Positions 18,244 to 27,111 of a stretch of DNA of 64,000 nt are shown here, piece after piece. Numbering within the stretch: the stretch's first letter is position 1; every line of letters starts with the position of its first letter. Source of the DNA: JAHELQ01 sp965603365 (GTDB taxonomy: Bacteria > Acidobacteriota > Aminicenantia > UBA2199). The notes under the pieces were generated by a model. It saw only the letters and a program-made list of their open reading frames with translations, did no database searches and was not told where the DNA came from. The stretch covers positions 118,165 to 182,164 of the forward strand of contig CBFDCR010000001.1 in assembly GCA_965603365.1 (NCBI GenBank), in the 5' to 3' direction. The translations under genes and the position numbers were made by a program.

Positions 18244-18260
18244 GATCGAAGTATTCGATC
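18244..18260. terminator. Hairpin between convergent genes
   Basis: GATCGAA-GTA-TTCGATC, a perfect 7-bp stem directly after the rho stop and overlapping the end of the ATPase gene. There is no T-run, so it is only a possible pause or bidirectional end signal. Confidence 0.35.
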
Positions 18261-19569
18261 AGAACAGATTATAGATTTGACTGGCGGCATAAACGGGAAT
18301 GGTGGAGATTTTGTCATAATCACTGAAGTTCTGGTGGGAAAGGCGAATGCCTCTATTTAAATTCCGCTCCCGGAGGAAAATATGCAGGCTCTGCATCTGG
18401 CCCCTGGTGCCCGCCTTCACTTCTATGGGGATGATCTTCCCTTTCCCAGACACGACATAATCGATCTCGGCATTACTGGATCTGGCTTCCCGGTGCCAGT
18501 AATATAATCCCGGATGGAGATGGGGGGAACCGGCGGCGATTAATTCCAGCCCCACAAACAGTTCCGAAAGGTTTCCTTTGTTAATCAGGTCCCCGAAGTC
18601 GGAGACGATATAATTGGAGAGATCCAGCCCCAGCACCCGCTGGTAGACGCCGGTATCAAACAGCAAAACCTTAAACCGCTTCTCGTCAATCTGGCCGCCT
18701 AAGGGCACCCCCCGGGCAGCGGTGTGACAGACCTTGTAGGTCTGCCCTGCCTTGATCAATAACTCCAGGGCCTCTTTGTAAGGCCGGGTATTGCCGTTGG
18801 CAACATTTGTATACTTAAACTTGCCGCCGCTCTGATGCACGATGGAATTAAATACCTCCTGCAGCCGGCTCACCGGAACTCTTCTTCTATATTTGGCAAA
18901 ATCATCAATAATGGTGGTCAATATGTTGTCGATCACAATCTGGCACTTCGGCAGGTTCCGTTCTTCGATATATGTCCGCACCACCTCCGGCATTCCCCCG
19001 ATAATCTGGAAAATCTTCAACCTGTCCAGGATTTTGTCATGGATCACCGGGTCTACAGGATTGGCGGAAGAGGATCGCGCTATTAGCTGTTTTAAGTTTT
19101 GTTCGCCCAATGCGTCCAGGTACTCGTTAAAGGTCATGGGGTACATGAACACATTCCGGAGTCTGCCCACCCCAAAGGAGGGTATCTCTTCCAGCGCAAA
19201 TTCCAGCAGGGAACCGGCTGCCGCCACATGGAGTTCCGGCATTCTCTCATAGAAAAATCGCAGCGATTTGATGGCGTCGGCACAGGCCTGTATTTCGTCA
19301 AAAAAGAGAAGCGTCTCCCCGGGGATGATGGGGGTGCCCAGGTAGATGGCCAATTTTTCACAGATGGGCCCCGGGTTCAGGGACCTTTCAAAAAAAGTGC
19401 TGATTTCCGGGTGCTCCTCGAAGTTCACCTCGGCAAAGTATTTGAAGTGTTGGCCCAATTGCCTGAGGGAATAGGTTTTGCCCACCTGCCGGGCGCCCCG
19501 GACCAGAAGAACCTTCCGCTTCTTTTCGTCCTTCCACTTCAACAGCTCTTTATCAATCGCTCTTTCCAT
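18259..19569 (-). CDS. AAA ATPase with DUF4143 C-terminal domain
   Basis: 436-residue member of the common AAA_14/DUF4143 family. Walker A is VRGARQVGKT, Walker B LLFFDEIQ, and the C-terminal half is the DUF4143 nuclease-like fold with EIDYVV...IPIEVKAG (D/ExK core). These proteins are widespread, often single and of unknown role, possibly in conflict or recombination. The ATG at 19569 (MERAID) is chosen over upstream in-frame starts because the preceding 33 codons cross a direct repeat. A broken paralogue lies at 20431-21260. Confidence 0.85.
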   Translation of the reverse strand: MERAIDKELLKWKDEKKRKVLLVRGARQVGKTYSLRQLGQHFKYFAEVNFEEHPEISTFFERSLNPGPICEKLAIYLGTPIIPGETLLFFDEIQACADAIKSLRFFYERMPELHVAAAGSLLEFALEEIPSFGVGRLRNVFMYPMTFNEYLDALGEQNLKQLIARSSSANPVDPVIHDKILDRLKIFQIIGGMPEVVRTYIEERNLPKCQIVIDNILTTIIDDFAKYRRRVPVSRLQEVFNSIVHQSGGKFKYTNVANGNTRPYKEALELLIKAGQTYKVCHTAARGVPLGGQIDEKRFKVLLFDTGVYQRVLGLDLSNYIVSDFGDLINKGNLSELFVGLELIAAGSPHLHPGLYYWHREARSSNAEIDYVVSGKGKIIPIEVKAGTRGQMQSLHIFLRERNLNRGIRLSHQNFSDYDKISTIPVYAASQIYNLF

Positions 19570-19602
19570 GGTGCCGATCCTCGCTTCATCGTATTTTTGA
19601 AA

Positions 19603-19661
19603 TTTTACAAGGCAATCATACCCCAAAAATGTCATTTTTACAAGGCAATCACACCCCCAAA
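19603..19661. repeat. Direct repeat upstream of the DUF4143 ATPase
   Basis: Two copies of TTTTACAAGGCAATCA followed by an ACCCCAAAA-type tail, about 32 nt apart, cover the leader of the ATPase gene. They may be a duplicated operator or a simple slippage product. Confidence 0.5.
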
Positions 19662-19712
19662 ACCACAAAAAATCAAACCAATACTTTTATGGGCATTGCA
19701 ACGACAAACTCC

Positions 19713-19740
19713 TTGACAAAATATCACTTATATGTAATAT
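19713..19740 (+). promoter_or_regulatory. Promoter and operator of the HigBA-like pair
   Basis: TTGACA (19713-19718), 16-nt spacer, TAATAT (19735-19740). A 20-nt imperfect palindrome, ATATCACTTATATGTAATAT (19721-19740, 16 of 20 positions symmetric), covers the -10 and is a fitting operator for the XRE antitoxin. The ATG at 19748 is only 7 nt behind the -10, so the toxin mRNA is probably leaderless; no ribosome-binding site is present. Confidence 0.6.
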
Positions 19741-19747
19741 TAAAAAC

Positions 19748-20089
19748 ATGAAGTGGACAGTCGATTTCTATAAGACCAGGACTGGAAAATGCCCGGTTAG
19801 AAAATATTTGCAGGGATTAAACGCCCGGCAAAGAAGTAAGATCCTTGAAGCGATGGAATATCTCGAGACTTTTGGTGTTGAATTGAAGGAGCCTTTTGTA
19901 AAATACATCGGAAATAAAATTTTTGAGCTAAGGGTAAGAGATCAAGATGGAATCTACCGGGTACTTTATTTCGCGGCAAAAGATAGGCGGTTTATAATGC
20001 TTCATGGGTTTACCAAAAAGACCCAGAAAACCCCTAAAAAAGAGATAGAGATCGCTTTAAAAAGGAAAAAGGAGTTTTTAAATGAGTGA
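19748..20089 (+). CDS. HigB/RelE-type toxin (Gp49-like)
   Basis: 113-residue member of the phage-derived Gp49-like / HigB family, ribosome-dependent mRNA interferases of the RelE fold. Typical segments are FYKTRTGKCPVRKYLQGL, the strand pair KIFELRVRDQDGIYRVLYFA, and FIMLHGFTKKTQKTPKKEIEIA, which holds the basic residues important for RNA cleavage. The toxin gene comes first, as usual for HigBA. Its end overlaps the antitoxin gene by 8 nt. Probably a leaderless transcript. Confidence 0.9.
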   Translation: MKWTVDFYKTRTGKCPVRKYLQGLNARQRSKILEAMEYLETFGVELKEPFVKYIGNKIFELRVRDQDGIYRVLYFAAKDRRFIMLHGFTKKTQKTPKKEIEIALKRKKEFLNE

Positions 20090-20357
20090 TTTTAGAGATT
20101 TTTTAAGTGAAAATTTAAAAAACGATCCCGAGTTTAGAAAAATCTGGAAAGAGAATGAGGAACGAAGAGAACTGGTGAAGAAGATTATTGCCCTGAGAAT
20201 AAAAGAGAAAATAACCCAAAAAGATCTTGCGCAGAAGGTGGGGACAAACCAATCGGCAATATCAAGGCTTGAAAGCGGCCGATACAATCCCAGTGTCGAT
20301 TTCCTCTTTCGGATTGCCAGGGCACTGGACAAGAAAGTCGAAATCAACTTTGTCTGA
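20082..20357 (+). CDS. HigA-like XRE antitoxin
   Basis: 91-residue helix-turn-helix protein, partner of the toxin it overlaps by 8 nt. The HTH (about residues 40-82: ITQKDLAQKVGTNQSAISRLESGRYNPSVDFLFRIARAL) is canonical XRE; the N-terminal 35 residues form the toxin-binding helices seen in this group. It neutralises HigB and should repress the promoter through the 19721-19740 palindrome. Confidence 0.9.
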   Translation: MSDFRDFLSENLKNDPEFRKIWKENEERRELVKKIIALRIKEKITQKDLAQKVGTNQSAISRLESGRYNPSVDFLFRIARALDKKVEINFV

Positions 20358-20430
20358 TATACTCACTTTTCCTGACATCGTTTCCAAAAGGGCTGCATCG
20401 TGCATAAAGCAAGACTTTCCGATAGTCTCG

Positions 20431-21260
20431 TTATTTTTCAGACAGCCATTTCCATAAAGGCATAAATTGAATTTCCCCTTTCACCCCATACCAATCAAAC
20501 GTTTCGATATTCTCATAATCGCCGGTAATGACCATAAGGCGGTCACATTTTAGTTTTTTCTGCCCGTGCAGCAGCGCCCTGATTTCCCTGGTTCTGGTCT
20601 TTTCAGCATCGACACTATAAGAGACCTGGATCATCTGGGTGATATCCATTCCCTCTTTCACCACGAAATCCACTTCATATCCCTGGGGGTTCTTGTAATA
20701 ATAGAATTCCAGTTCTCCCTTCAACTCTCTCCTCTTGAGTTCCACCGCCACCATATTTTCATAGAGTACGCCCAGATGGGGGGAAAAATTGAAGGCCCTG
20801 GCGCCAATCATGCCGTTGTCGATGGTGTATACTTTTTTTTCCGATTTGATCTGTTCCCTGTATTTGTAGGAAAAAGCATTGAGTTTAAAATGCAGGAAGG
20901 CCTCTTCCAAATAATCCAGGTATTTCCCGATAGTGTGGGTGCTCTTTAAATCCACCATTTTTGCCAGATTTCGGTAAGACACAAAACCACCGGCATTGGA
21001 GATCAAAAACCTGGACAGGTCATCCATGGGTTTAGCTGACCTGATATTGTACCTTTTGACAATATCTTTAAATATGACCGAAGAGTGCAGGGTTTCCCCG
21101 CCCGCCGGGGACCGATAATCACCTTGATCATGTCTTTGTCTAGGTGGGCCAGCTCGATGTCCCTGGGTACATAGGGTTTCTGGTCGAATTTTTCCAGTTC
21201 CCTCTGCTGGGTTAGCAGCACATCGCGAATCTTTGTCATTTTGCGCACCATGATGCGCAA
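20431..21260 (-). pseudogene. Broken AAA/DUF4143 ATPase
   Basis: Two fragments of one gene. The piece at 21003-21260 gives the N-terminus with a damaged Walker A (IIGPRRAGKPCTL; the Ser/Thr after GK is Pro), then shifts frame. The piece at 20431-21027 gives the DUF4143 half with its YEVDFVV...QVSYSV core. The middle of the AAA domain, including Walker B, is missing, so this is a deletion plus frameshift rather than a single error. It is a different branch from the intact family member at 18.3-19.6 kb. Confidence 0.8.
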
Positions 21261-21313
21261 AACTTTAAAGTTTTGCGCATTACAATGTATTTTATACCCA
21301 GATTTTTAAAAAA

Positions 21314-21736
21314 TCAACCCCCTTCACTGGTGGCCTGGCCCAACTCCCGGTCGATGATTTGCCGGTTCTCGCTCTTGAGACGCTGGAAATAGCTCAACAT
21401 TGAATAGCGAACAAAGGGCACCGCCTCCATCAGATCGAGGAGCTCCGACAGTTCATCAGTTTTCCCAGGCCGCCCGGTCCCCGCCGGTTGGTCGCCGTAA
21501 AATAACGTGCCCCGGCCGCAAAAAAGATAGTCGAGGGAGACATTGTAGCGGGTGGCTAAGGCACTGAGCACCTTAAAGGGGGGATGGCTGTTCTGTCTCT
21601 CATATTTCCCATAGGCATCCTTCCTGAGTCCCAGGAGGCGCCCCATTTCGGCCTGGTTTTTGTTCAGCCGTTCTCTTAACTCCCTTAACCGGCGGCCGAT
21701 TTCCTCTGTAGATTGACTTTTTGCTTTTTCCTTCAT
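21314..21736 (-). CDS. XRE-family transcriptional regulator
   Basis: 140-residue protein with an N-terminal HTH (about residues 11-66: EIGRRLRELRERLNKNQAEMGRLLGLRKDAYGKYE) followed by VSLDYLFCGRGTLFYGD, the pattern of phage-type regulators with a short helical tail. The start is set at the ATG at 21736 (MKEKAK); an upstream ATG would run into the 20-nt array. No ribosome-binding site is obvious. It lies 45 nt from the array, which could be its operator region. The start-less XRE gene at 50.9 kb has a related layout and also adjoins an array. Confidence 0.8.
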   Translation of the reverse strand: MKEKAKSQSTEEIGRRLRELRERLNKNQAEMGRLLGLRKDAYGKYERQNSHPPFKVLSALATRYNVSLDYLFCGRGTLFYGDQPAGTGRPGKTDELSELLDLMEAVPFVRYSMLSYFQRLKSENRQIIDRELGQATSEGG

Positions 21737-21780
21737 ACACCAATGATAGGGGAACCCCCCCCTGTCAAGAGGATTTCCCG

Positions 21781-21960
21781 CTTCTAAAGAGGAATTTCCG
21801 AACCATATTCCGATTTGCCGAACCATATTCCGATTTTCCCAGATTTCCCCCCAAAATCCTACTTTCCTTCCGAAATTCCTACTTTCTTTCCCCTAATCCT
21901 ACTTAAATTCCGATAATCCTACTTTAATTCCCCCAATCCTACCCTAAGGCGGAAAATCCC
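21781..21960. repeat. 20-nt-period degenerate tandem array 2
   Basis: Nine 20-nt units in strict phase from 21781. The second and third (21801-21840) are nearly identical (AACCATATTCCGATTT), the later ones share AATCCTACTTNNNTTCC, with ATCCTAC starting at 21856, 21876, 21896, 21916 and 21936. This array has a 20-nt rather than 21-nt period. It fills the space between the XRE gene and the primase-helicase gene. Unit boundaries are clear; function is unknown. Confidence 0.8.
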
Positions 21961-22036
21961 TCCCCTCTCTCAACCTCAAGTCTAATAATTGACATTATCC
22001 CCAATAAATATTACATTTACAACGAGGTAAAGAATG

Positions 22037-22053
22037 TCCGACAGGAGTCGGAG
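22037..22053 (+). promoter_or_regulatory. Hairpin covering the ribosome-binding site of the primase-helicase
   Basis: TCCGAC-AGGA-GTCGGA (stem 22037-22042 and 22047-22052). Both possible Shine-Dalgarno sequences, AGGAG (22043-22047) and GGAG (22050-22053), fall in the loop or the 3' arm. The start codon is at 22061. This could limit translation. Confidence 0.5.
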
Positions 22054-22060
22054 AATATAG

Positions 22061-24220
22061 ATGAAACAACAGATGAAGAAATTGACGCCGAAGCAGAAAA
22101 TTGATATTTTCAGGGGGCTTTTTAGGGGAAGGGAGGATGTGTTTGCGCTGCGGTGGGAGAAGAGAGATAAAAGTTCCAGTGGTTATACACCGGTTTGTGT
22201 TAATGAGTGGAAACCCGGGATATGCGTTAAATTGAATAAGGGAAAGTGCAAAGACTGTACACACCAGCAATATGCAGCGTTGAATGATTATTATATCGAA
22301 CAACATTTGAGGGGATATAAAGTATATGGAATTTATCCGCTGCTGCCGGATAATACTTCCTACTTTTTAGCCTCGGATTTTGACGTGAGAACCTGGAAGG
22401 AGGACATATTAAAGTTTATAAAAAAATGTTCGGATTATGATTTGCCCGTCTATGCAGAGAGATCCCGTTCCGGCAAGGGAGGGCATGCCTGGATATTTTT
22501 CGTGGACAGATGCCCGGCATACATCAGTAGAAGTGTTGGCTATCATATATTAAAAGAGGCAAACATTATTGACCAATTCGATAAAGAAGACAGTTTTGAC
22601 AGACTCTTCCCCAATCAAGATTTGTTGAGTGGGAAAGGATTCGGGAATCTCATCGCCCTGCCGTTACAAGGTGAAGCGAGAAAATTGGATAATACAGTCT
22701 TTCTTGATCCTGCCGGAGAATTAGTTCCATATAAAGACCAGTGGAGTGTTTTACTTGATGTGAAAAAGGTCTCCGTTGATAAGATGAAAGCCTTGTACGA
22801 ACAGTTGAATAAAGGAAACGTAACTGGTGTAGCAGTACCGACAGAAGACCTGACCATTACGGTCAAAGATCACATTTTTATCAACAAGAATAATCTACCC
22901 AAAGTACTGGTGGATTTCCTAAGGGAAAACCTTAATTTTATGAATTCCGAATATGTGATAAAAAAAAGGATCGGCCTGAGCGTCCATGAAGTGGAAAAAT
23001 ATTTCAAACTGATTCAGACAGTCGAAGATCATATTTTGATTCCAAGAGGCTTTTTAGATCAGTTGAAAACATTCCTGGAGGAGCAGAATATTAAATTTGA
23101 TCTGCTGGATAAAAGAAATAAGCTTGAGCCTGTCCATTATGAGTCTGAGATTAGTTTACACAACGATCAAATGGAGGCGGTTGAGAGTATGGTCAAGTCG
23201 GATAATGGAATATTGGTGGCTCCGCCGGGATCGGGTAAAACGATCATCGGTATTAGCCTGATTCTCAGGCTTCGTCAGCCGACGCTCATTCTGGTTCATA
23301 AAAAGCAGATATTCAACCAATGGATCGACAGAGTGGAAGGATTTCTCAGTATTCCCGCCCGGGAGATTGGCCAGCTATGTTCGAATAAGAAGACGGTTGG
23401 TGATAAAATCACGGTAGCGATGGTACAAACGTTATCAAGGATGGATGATATCCAGGATATTACCGACAGGTTTGGCATGATCATTGTGGATGAATGCCAT
23501 CATATTCCGGCTAAAATGTTTAGAAACGTGATCACTAAATTTAATCCCTATTATTTATATGGTTTGACCGCCACGCCTGAAAGGAAACATAATGATGAAA
23601 AGCTAATATTTATCTATCTGGGTGAGATACTGCATACAGTTGACAGGAACACAGATATCCCCAACAGCAATCCTGAAATACTAATCAGGAAGACAGAGTT
23701 ATCAGTGCCCTTTAATGTCACAATCGATAATTTTCAGATTTTATCAAAGATAATCACCTTTGATTCCAACCGAAATCAACAGATATTAGAGGATATAAAA
23801 AACGAGATAGAGAAAGGTTCAAAATGCCTGGTCCTAACCGAAAGAAAAGAGCATGTAGAGGTATTGGGTTACTATTTGAGGAGAGAATACGAGATTATAA
23901 AATTAACCGGTGATTTGACGGAAAAACAGAGAAAGACAAAGATAAAGCAAATTAAAACCGGAGATTTTCAAATTTTGATTTCGACAGGTCAGTTGATAGG
24001 AGAGGGCACGGATTTTCCCAACTTAAATTGCCTGTTTTTAGTTTATCCGTTCTCTTTCAGCGGGAAATTAACGCAGTACATAGGAAGAATACAAAGAGGC
24101 GATATGAAAAATAAAATCATCTATGATTACCGGGATATTCACGTCCCGTATTTAGAAAAGTTTTTTAAAAAAAGATTGAGATACTATAAAAAAAATCTCC
24201 TATGCTTGTCTGTGTGTTGA
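22061..24220 (+). CDS. TOTE-type archaeo-eukaryotic primase fused to SF2 helicase
   Basis: 719 residues. Residues 1-90 carry a Cys cluster (C46, C55, C63, C66). The AEP primase domain (about 80-260) has the metal-binding D106-F-D108 and the RSRSGKGGHAWIFF motif with H142, then the PNQDLLSGKGFGNLIALPLQ segment that marks the primases of TOTE conflict systems. The second half is a superfamily II helicase: APPGSGKT, DECHH, GLTATPER, ISTGQLIGEGTDFP and YIGRIQR. Known TOTE modules pair such primase-helicases with nucleases and other effectors in mobile conflict elements. The kinase and nuclease genes downstream fit that logic. A copy of its first codons lies at 27165. Confidence 0.9.
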   Translation: MKQQMKKLTPKQKIDIFRGLFRGREDVFALRWEKRDKSSSGYTPVCVNEWKPGICVKLNKGKCKDCTHQQYAALNDYYIEQHLRGYKVYGIYPLLPDNTSYFLASDFDVRTWKEDILKFIKKCSDYDLPVYAERSRSGKGGHAWIFFVDRCPAYISRSVGYHILKEANIIDQFDKEDSFDRLFPNQDLLSGKGFGNLIALPLQGEARKLDNTVFLDPAGELVPYKDQWSVLLDVKKVSVDKMKALYEQLNKGNVTGVAVPTEDLTITVKDHIFINKNNLPKVLVDFLRENLNFMNSEYVIKKRIGLSVHEVEKYFKLIQTVEDHILIPRGFLDQLKTFLEEQNIKFDLLDKRNKLEPVHYESEISLHNDQMEAVESMVKSDNGILVAPPGSGKTIIGISLILRLRQPTLILVHKKQIFNQWIDRVEGFLSIPAREIGQLCSNKKTVGDKITVAMVQTLSRMDDIQDITDRFGMIIVDECHHIPAKMFRNVITKFNPYYLYGLTATPERKHNDEKLIFIYLGEILHTVDRNTDIPNSNPEILIRKTELSVPFNVTIDNFQILSKIITFDSNRNQQILEDIKNEIEKGSKCLVLTERKEHVEVLGYYLRREYEIIKLTGDLTEKQRKTKIKQIKTGDFQILISTGQLIGEGTDFPNLNCLFLVYPFSFSGKLTQYIGRIQRGDMKNKIIYDYRDIHVPYLEKFFKKRLRYYKKNLLCLSVC

Positions 24221-24266
24221 AGACTAAATAATAATTGGAGATTGAAGCAAAAATAAAGCCCACCTA

Positions 24267-24295
24267 TTGAAATCCAATATCACTTTTTATATAAT
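24267..24295 (+). promoter_or_regulatory. Promoter of the kinase gene
   Basis: TTGAAA (24267-24272), exactly 17 nt, TATAAT (24290-24295), in the 208-nt gap between the helicase and kinase genes. The kinase and nuclease genes can therefore be expressed separately from the primase-helicase. Confidence 0.6.
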
Positions 24296-24428
24296 CAATT
24301 TGTGTTAAAAGGAACTTGTTGTCCGTCAGCAATGCAGGTAAGTAAGTCTATTAAACATAAAACACAAGATTTGATAATGCCCCAATCAAAGCCAGTTAAT
24401 AAATTTAAGATAATCCGGAGAACTGATA

Positions 24429-26426
24429 ATGCTACAGATAGGAAAATATAAGCTTGGCAATCTACTTGGTGTGGGAGCATTTGGGGAAACTTACATTGCA
24501 ATAAAAGATGGAGAGAAATTTGCATTAAAACTTATAAAAGAGGAAGCTATACTAAAAGGTTTTGATATAAATCGATTCACAAGGGAGTGTAGAGCTTTGG
24601 AGAAGGTCCAGCACGGTAATATTGTAAAAATTATAGAATATGGGCAAGCTCCGGTTGGGAATGATCTGCGATATTTCTTGATAATGGAATATCTCGCAGG
24701 GAAAGATTTAGAAAAATATTTTCAATCAAAGTCGTTTGATATAGATGAGAAAAATCTGAAGAACATTTTAACCCAGGTTCTTTCAGGTTTAAATGCCATG
24801 CACAAGAAAAATATCTTGCACCGGGATATCAAACCACAGAATATTTTTATTACAGATGATGGAAAGATAAAGCTGCTTGATTTTGGTTTGGTCAAAATGA
24901 TAGACTACACCACTTTAACAATGACGGGTGAAGGCCCAAAAGGCACACCTCTTTATATTCCACCTGAGGCAATAAGAGGAGAAAAATTGGATTATCGATC
25001 TGATCTATATAGCCTTGGGGTCATGATATACTACATCGTAACGAGAGGGCATTATCCATTTGAGGCTCACAATATTTTACAGCTTATCAATATGGCGTTA
25101 AACGAGCCCCCAACCGTTCCCAAAACTTACAATAAAAAGATTTCAAACGAATTTGAAAACTTAATACTCCTGCTATTAAGCAAACAGCCATATGAAAGAA
25201 ATATTTCGCATGAAAAACTTGTGGAAGCCATACAAAACACCCCCATTTTCCTGGAGACCGCTATAAAATCTATCAGGAAAACTTATACTTTAAAAAAGGA
25301 GGTATGGTATCGTCTTTTACCCAATGAGAAATCCGAAATATTGGGATTTGTAGAAAAATCCGGTGAACTGAATGGCATTGAATATGTCGCAAATTATTTG
25401 CCAAGATATAAGAGAACACTTAATGAATTTCAAGAGAGAAATATAGACTATTTCTTTGACCCTGCCACTAACCGCCTTGCCTATTCCACTTTTTCACAAA
25501 CAAAGGGGCTGATTAACCTACCATATTGCTGGGATAAATATAATCGCTTAACTCCCAATAAATTGAAAGACATTACTTCCATTCAAAAATATGTAAAGCA
25601 AGTTATTGACTGGCAAGCGCAGTGGAAAGTTGAATTCTTTGTTGCGCCATTCCATTATCACCGTAGTTTAAAAGATATATGGCTGGAGACTGATATAAAA
25701 CTTCTCCATGAGGCGGTGGAGTATGTTAAAAGTAATTACAAAAATATGCAAATATATTCCGGTATATGTTTAAATATGGAGGAGTACACCACAGAGACAA
25801 ATCGCATTGCCTTATTAAACGAATTCTCAATATGTAAACCCGATGGTTTTATATTCTATGGAGATGAAATTAACGAAACCACAATAAATCGCTCAAGGCT
25901 CTATGCTTATGTAGAAATAATACGGTTATTTTCAAAGTTAGGAAAGAGGATTGTGGGTGCCCGACTCGGGACATTGGGCTTAGGGATTCTAGCGGCTGGT
26001 GCTGATATAGTAACAACAGGGATTGCTTCTCTTACAGGATTTTCAGAAAGGGCCCTGTTGCAGGAAAGGGCGGTCAATTATTCCATGAAAACAAAGTACT
26101 ATATCCCCCAATTGATGCTTTCATTGCCAGTAAACCTAGCTCAGGATATTATAAATACCGATAAATCTCTGGTATGTAATTGTGAATTTTGTAAGAAAAA
26201 TCCAAATATTGAGGCATTTGCAAAAACTCATTACATGAGAATCCGGCAAAAGGAAATTGAAGATCTGAATTCTGTGGAAAATAAGCATAAAATAGAGTGG
26301 TTTGTAGACAAAACACAAAAGGCAGTTAAAAAATGTAAAGAATTACATCGTAATGTTAATGAATTGAGACCATCGTATTATGCTCATCTTAACGCCTGGC
26401 TGAGTGTTTTTGGGAGCTACTTGTGA
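24429..26426 (+). CDS. Ser/Thr protein kinase fused to a TIM-barrel-like domain with CxCxxC
   Basis: 665 residues. The first 270 or so are a complete Hanks-type kinase: G-loop GVGAFGET, catalytic K34, HRDIKPQN, DFG and PPE. There is no membrane helix. The remaining 390 residues contain no recognised signalling domain. They alternate strands and helices (FFVAPFHYH, IYSGICLNM, GFIFYGDE, RIVGARLGTLGLGILAAGADIVTTGIASL) in TIM-barrel fashion and end with C583-N-C585-E-F-C588 followed by H601 and H620. This is reminiscent of the zinc site of tRNA-guanine transglycosylase-like enzymes, some of which modify DNA; that reading is tentative. The stop precedes the nuclease gene by 10 nt. Confidence 0.75.
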   Translation: MLQIGKYKLGNLLGVGAFGETYIAIKDGEKFALKLIKEEAILKGFDINRFTRECRALEKVQHGNIVKIIEYGQAPVGNDLRYFLIMEYLAGKDLEKYFQSKSFDIDEKNLKNILTQVLSGLNAMHKKNILHRDIKPQNIFITDDGKIKLLDFGLVKMIDYTTLTMTGEGPKGTPLYIPPEAIRGEKLDYRSDLYSLGVMIYYIVTRGHYPFEAHNILQLINMALNEPPTVPKTYNKKISNEFENLILLLLSKQPYERNISHEKLVEAIQNTPIFLETAIKSIRKTYTLKKEVWYRLLPNEKSEILGFVEKSGELNGIEYVANYLPRYKRTLNEFQERNIDYFFDPATNRLAYSTFSQTKGLINLPYCWDKYNRLTPNKLKDITSIQKYVKQVIDWQAQWKVEFFVAPFHYHRSLKDIWLETDIKLLHEAVEYVKSNYKNMQIYSGICLNMEEYTTETNRIALLNEFSICKPDGFIFYGDEINETTINRSRLYAYVEIIRLFSKLGKRIVGARLGTLGLGILAAGADIVTTGIASLTGFSERALLQERAVNYSMKTKYYIPQLMLSLPVNLAQDIINTDKSLVCNCEFCKKNPNIEAFAKTHYMRIRQKEIEDLNSVENKHKIEWFVDKTQKAVKKCKELHRNVNELRPSYYAHLNAWLSVFGSYL

Positions 26427-26436
26427 GGGAAAACTG

Positions 26437-27111
26437 ATGAGATATGAATCGGAAATGACACGGCCGTTGATCTCTTTTCTACTTAACGAACTCTATCTGG
26501 ATGCGGTGGAGGAGGAATTCTCCGCCGGCTATGGAATTGCCGATATCGTAGGCATTAAATGCAATCGACAGAAGTTAAAATCTCGCCTCGAAGCCAATAT
26601 TAAAGAACCCGTCACCAATATAAGAGAATTAACGCTTTTAAATATACTGCAAAAGCAGGAATCCTTTACCGTAGATGTTCTGGCGAAGCAAATTGGATTA
26701 TCGGTGTCCTATATAAAAAAAGTTTTACTTAAATCCCTGGTCATAAAAGGATATGTCGAACGAGAGGGAGATAGATATACATTGATAAAAGATATTTTTT
26801 CTTATACTGACTTAGTGGTAAGCATAGAAGCCAAGTTGAAAAAATGGAGAGATGCTCTGGGCCAGGCCAGGCGCTATCAACACTTTTCTAATATCGTTTT
26901 TGTTGCCTTACCTAAAAATACCGTAAAAAACATTGACCGGCAACTATTTAGAAAAAACAATGTCGGCGTCTTATCAGTATCGGATCATTCAGTCAGTATT
27001 GAATTAAAACCCCAACGTATAAAGCCGAAAACCTTTACGATGTATCTCTACTGTAATGAATTTTTCTTAAAAAAACAGAAAATCCGGGAGAATGAATCGC
27101 CCGGGCCATGA
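26437..27111 (+). CDS. PD-(D/E)XK nuclease-like protein with inserted winged helix
   Basis: 224-residue protein starting at the ATG at 26437, 10 nt behind the kinase gene. The core of a restriction-type nuclease is split: E26/E27...GIADIVGIK with D36, then SIEAKL with E131 and K133, then ALGQARRYQ with Q143 and the closing strand IVFVALP. Between the halves (about residues 60-120) sits a winged-helix unit (LTLLNILQKQESFTVDVLAKQIGLSVSYIKKVLL is split here by description only). A nuclease with its own DNA-binding insert suits an effector of the primase-helicase/kinase system. The family assignment rests on motifs only. Confidence 0.7.
   Translation: MRYESEMTRPLISFLLNELYLDAVEEEFSAGYGIADIVGIKCNRQKLKSRLEANIKEPVTNIRELTLLNILQKQESFTVDVLAKQIGLSVSYIKKVLLKSLVIKGYVEREGDRYTLIKDIFSYTDLVVSIEAKLKKWRDALGQARRYQHFSNIVFVALPKNTVKNIDRQLFRKNNVGVLSVSDHSVSIELKPQRIKPKTFTMYLYCNEFFLKKQKIRENESPGP

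Noticed and set aside
19570..19668. Extended N-terminus of the DUF4143 ATPase
   Set aside because: The 33 extra codons cross a duplicated DNA repeat and are not part of the family. ATG 19569 fits.
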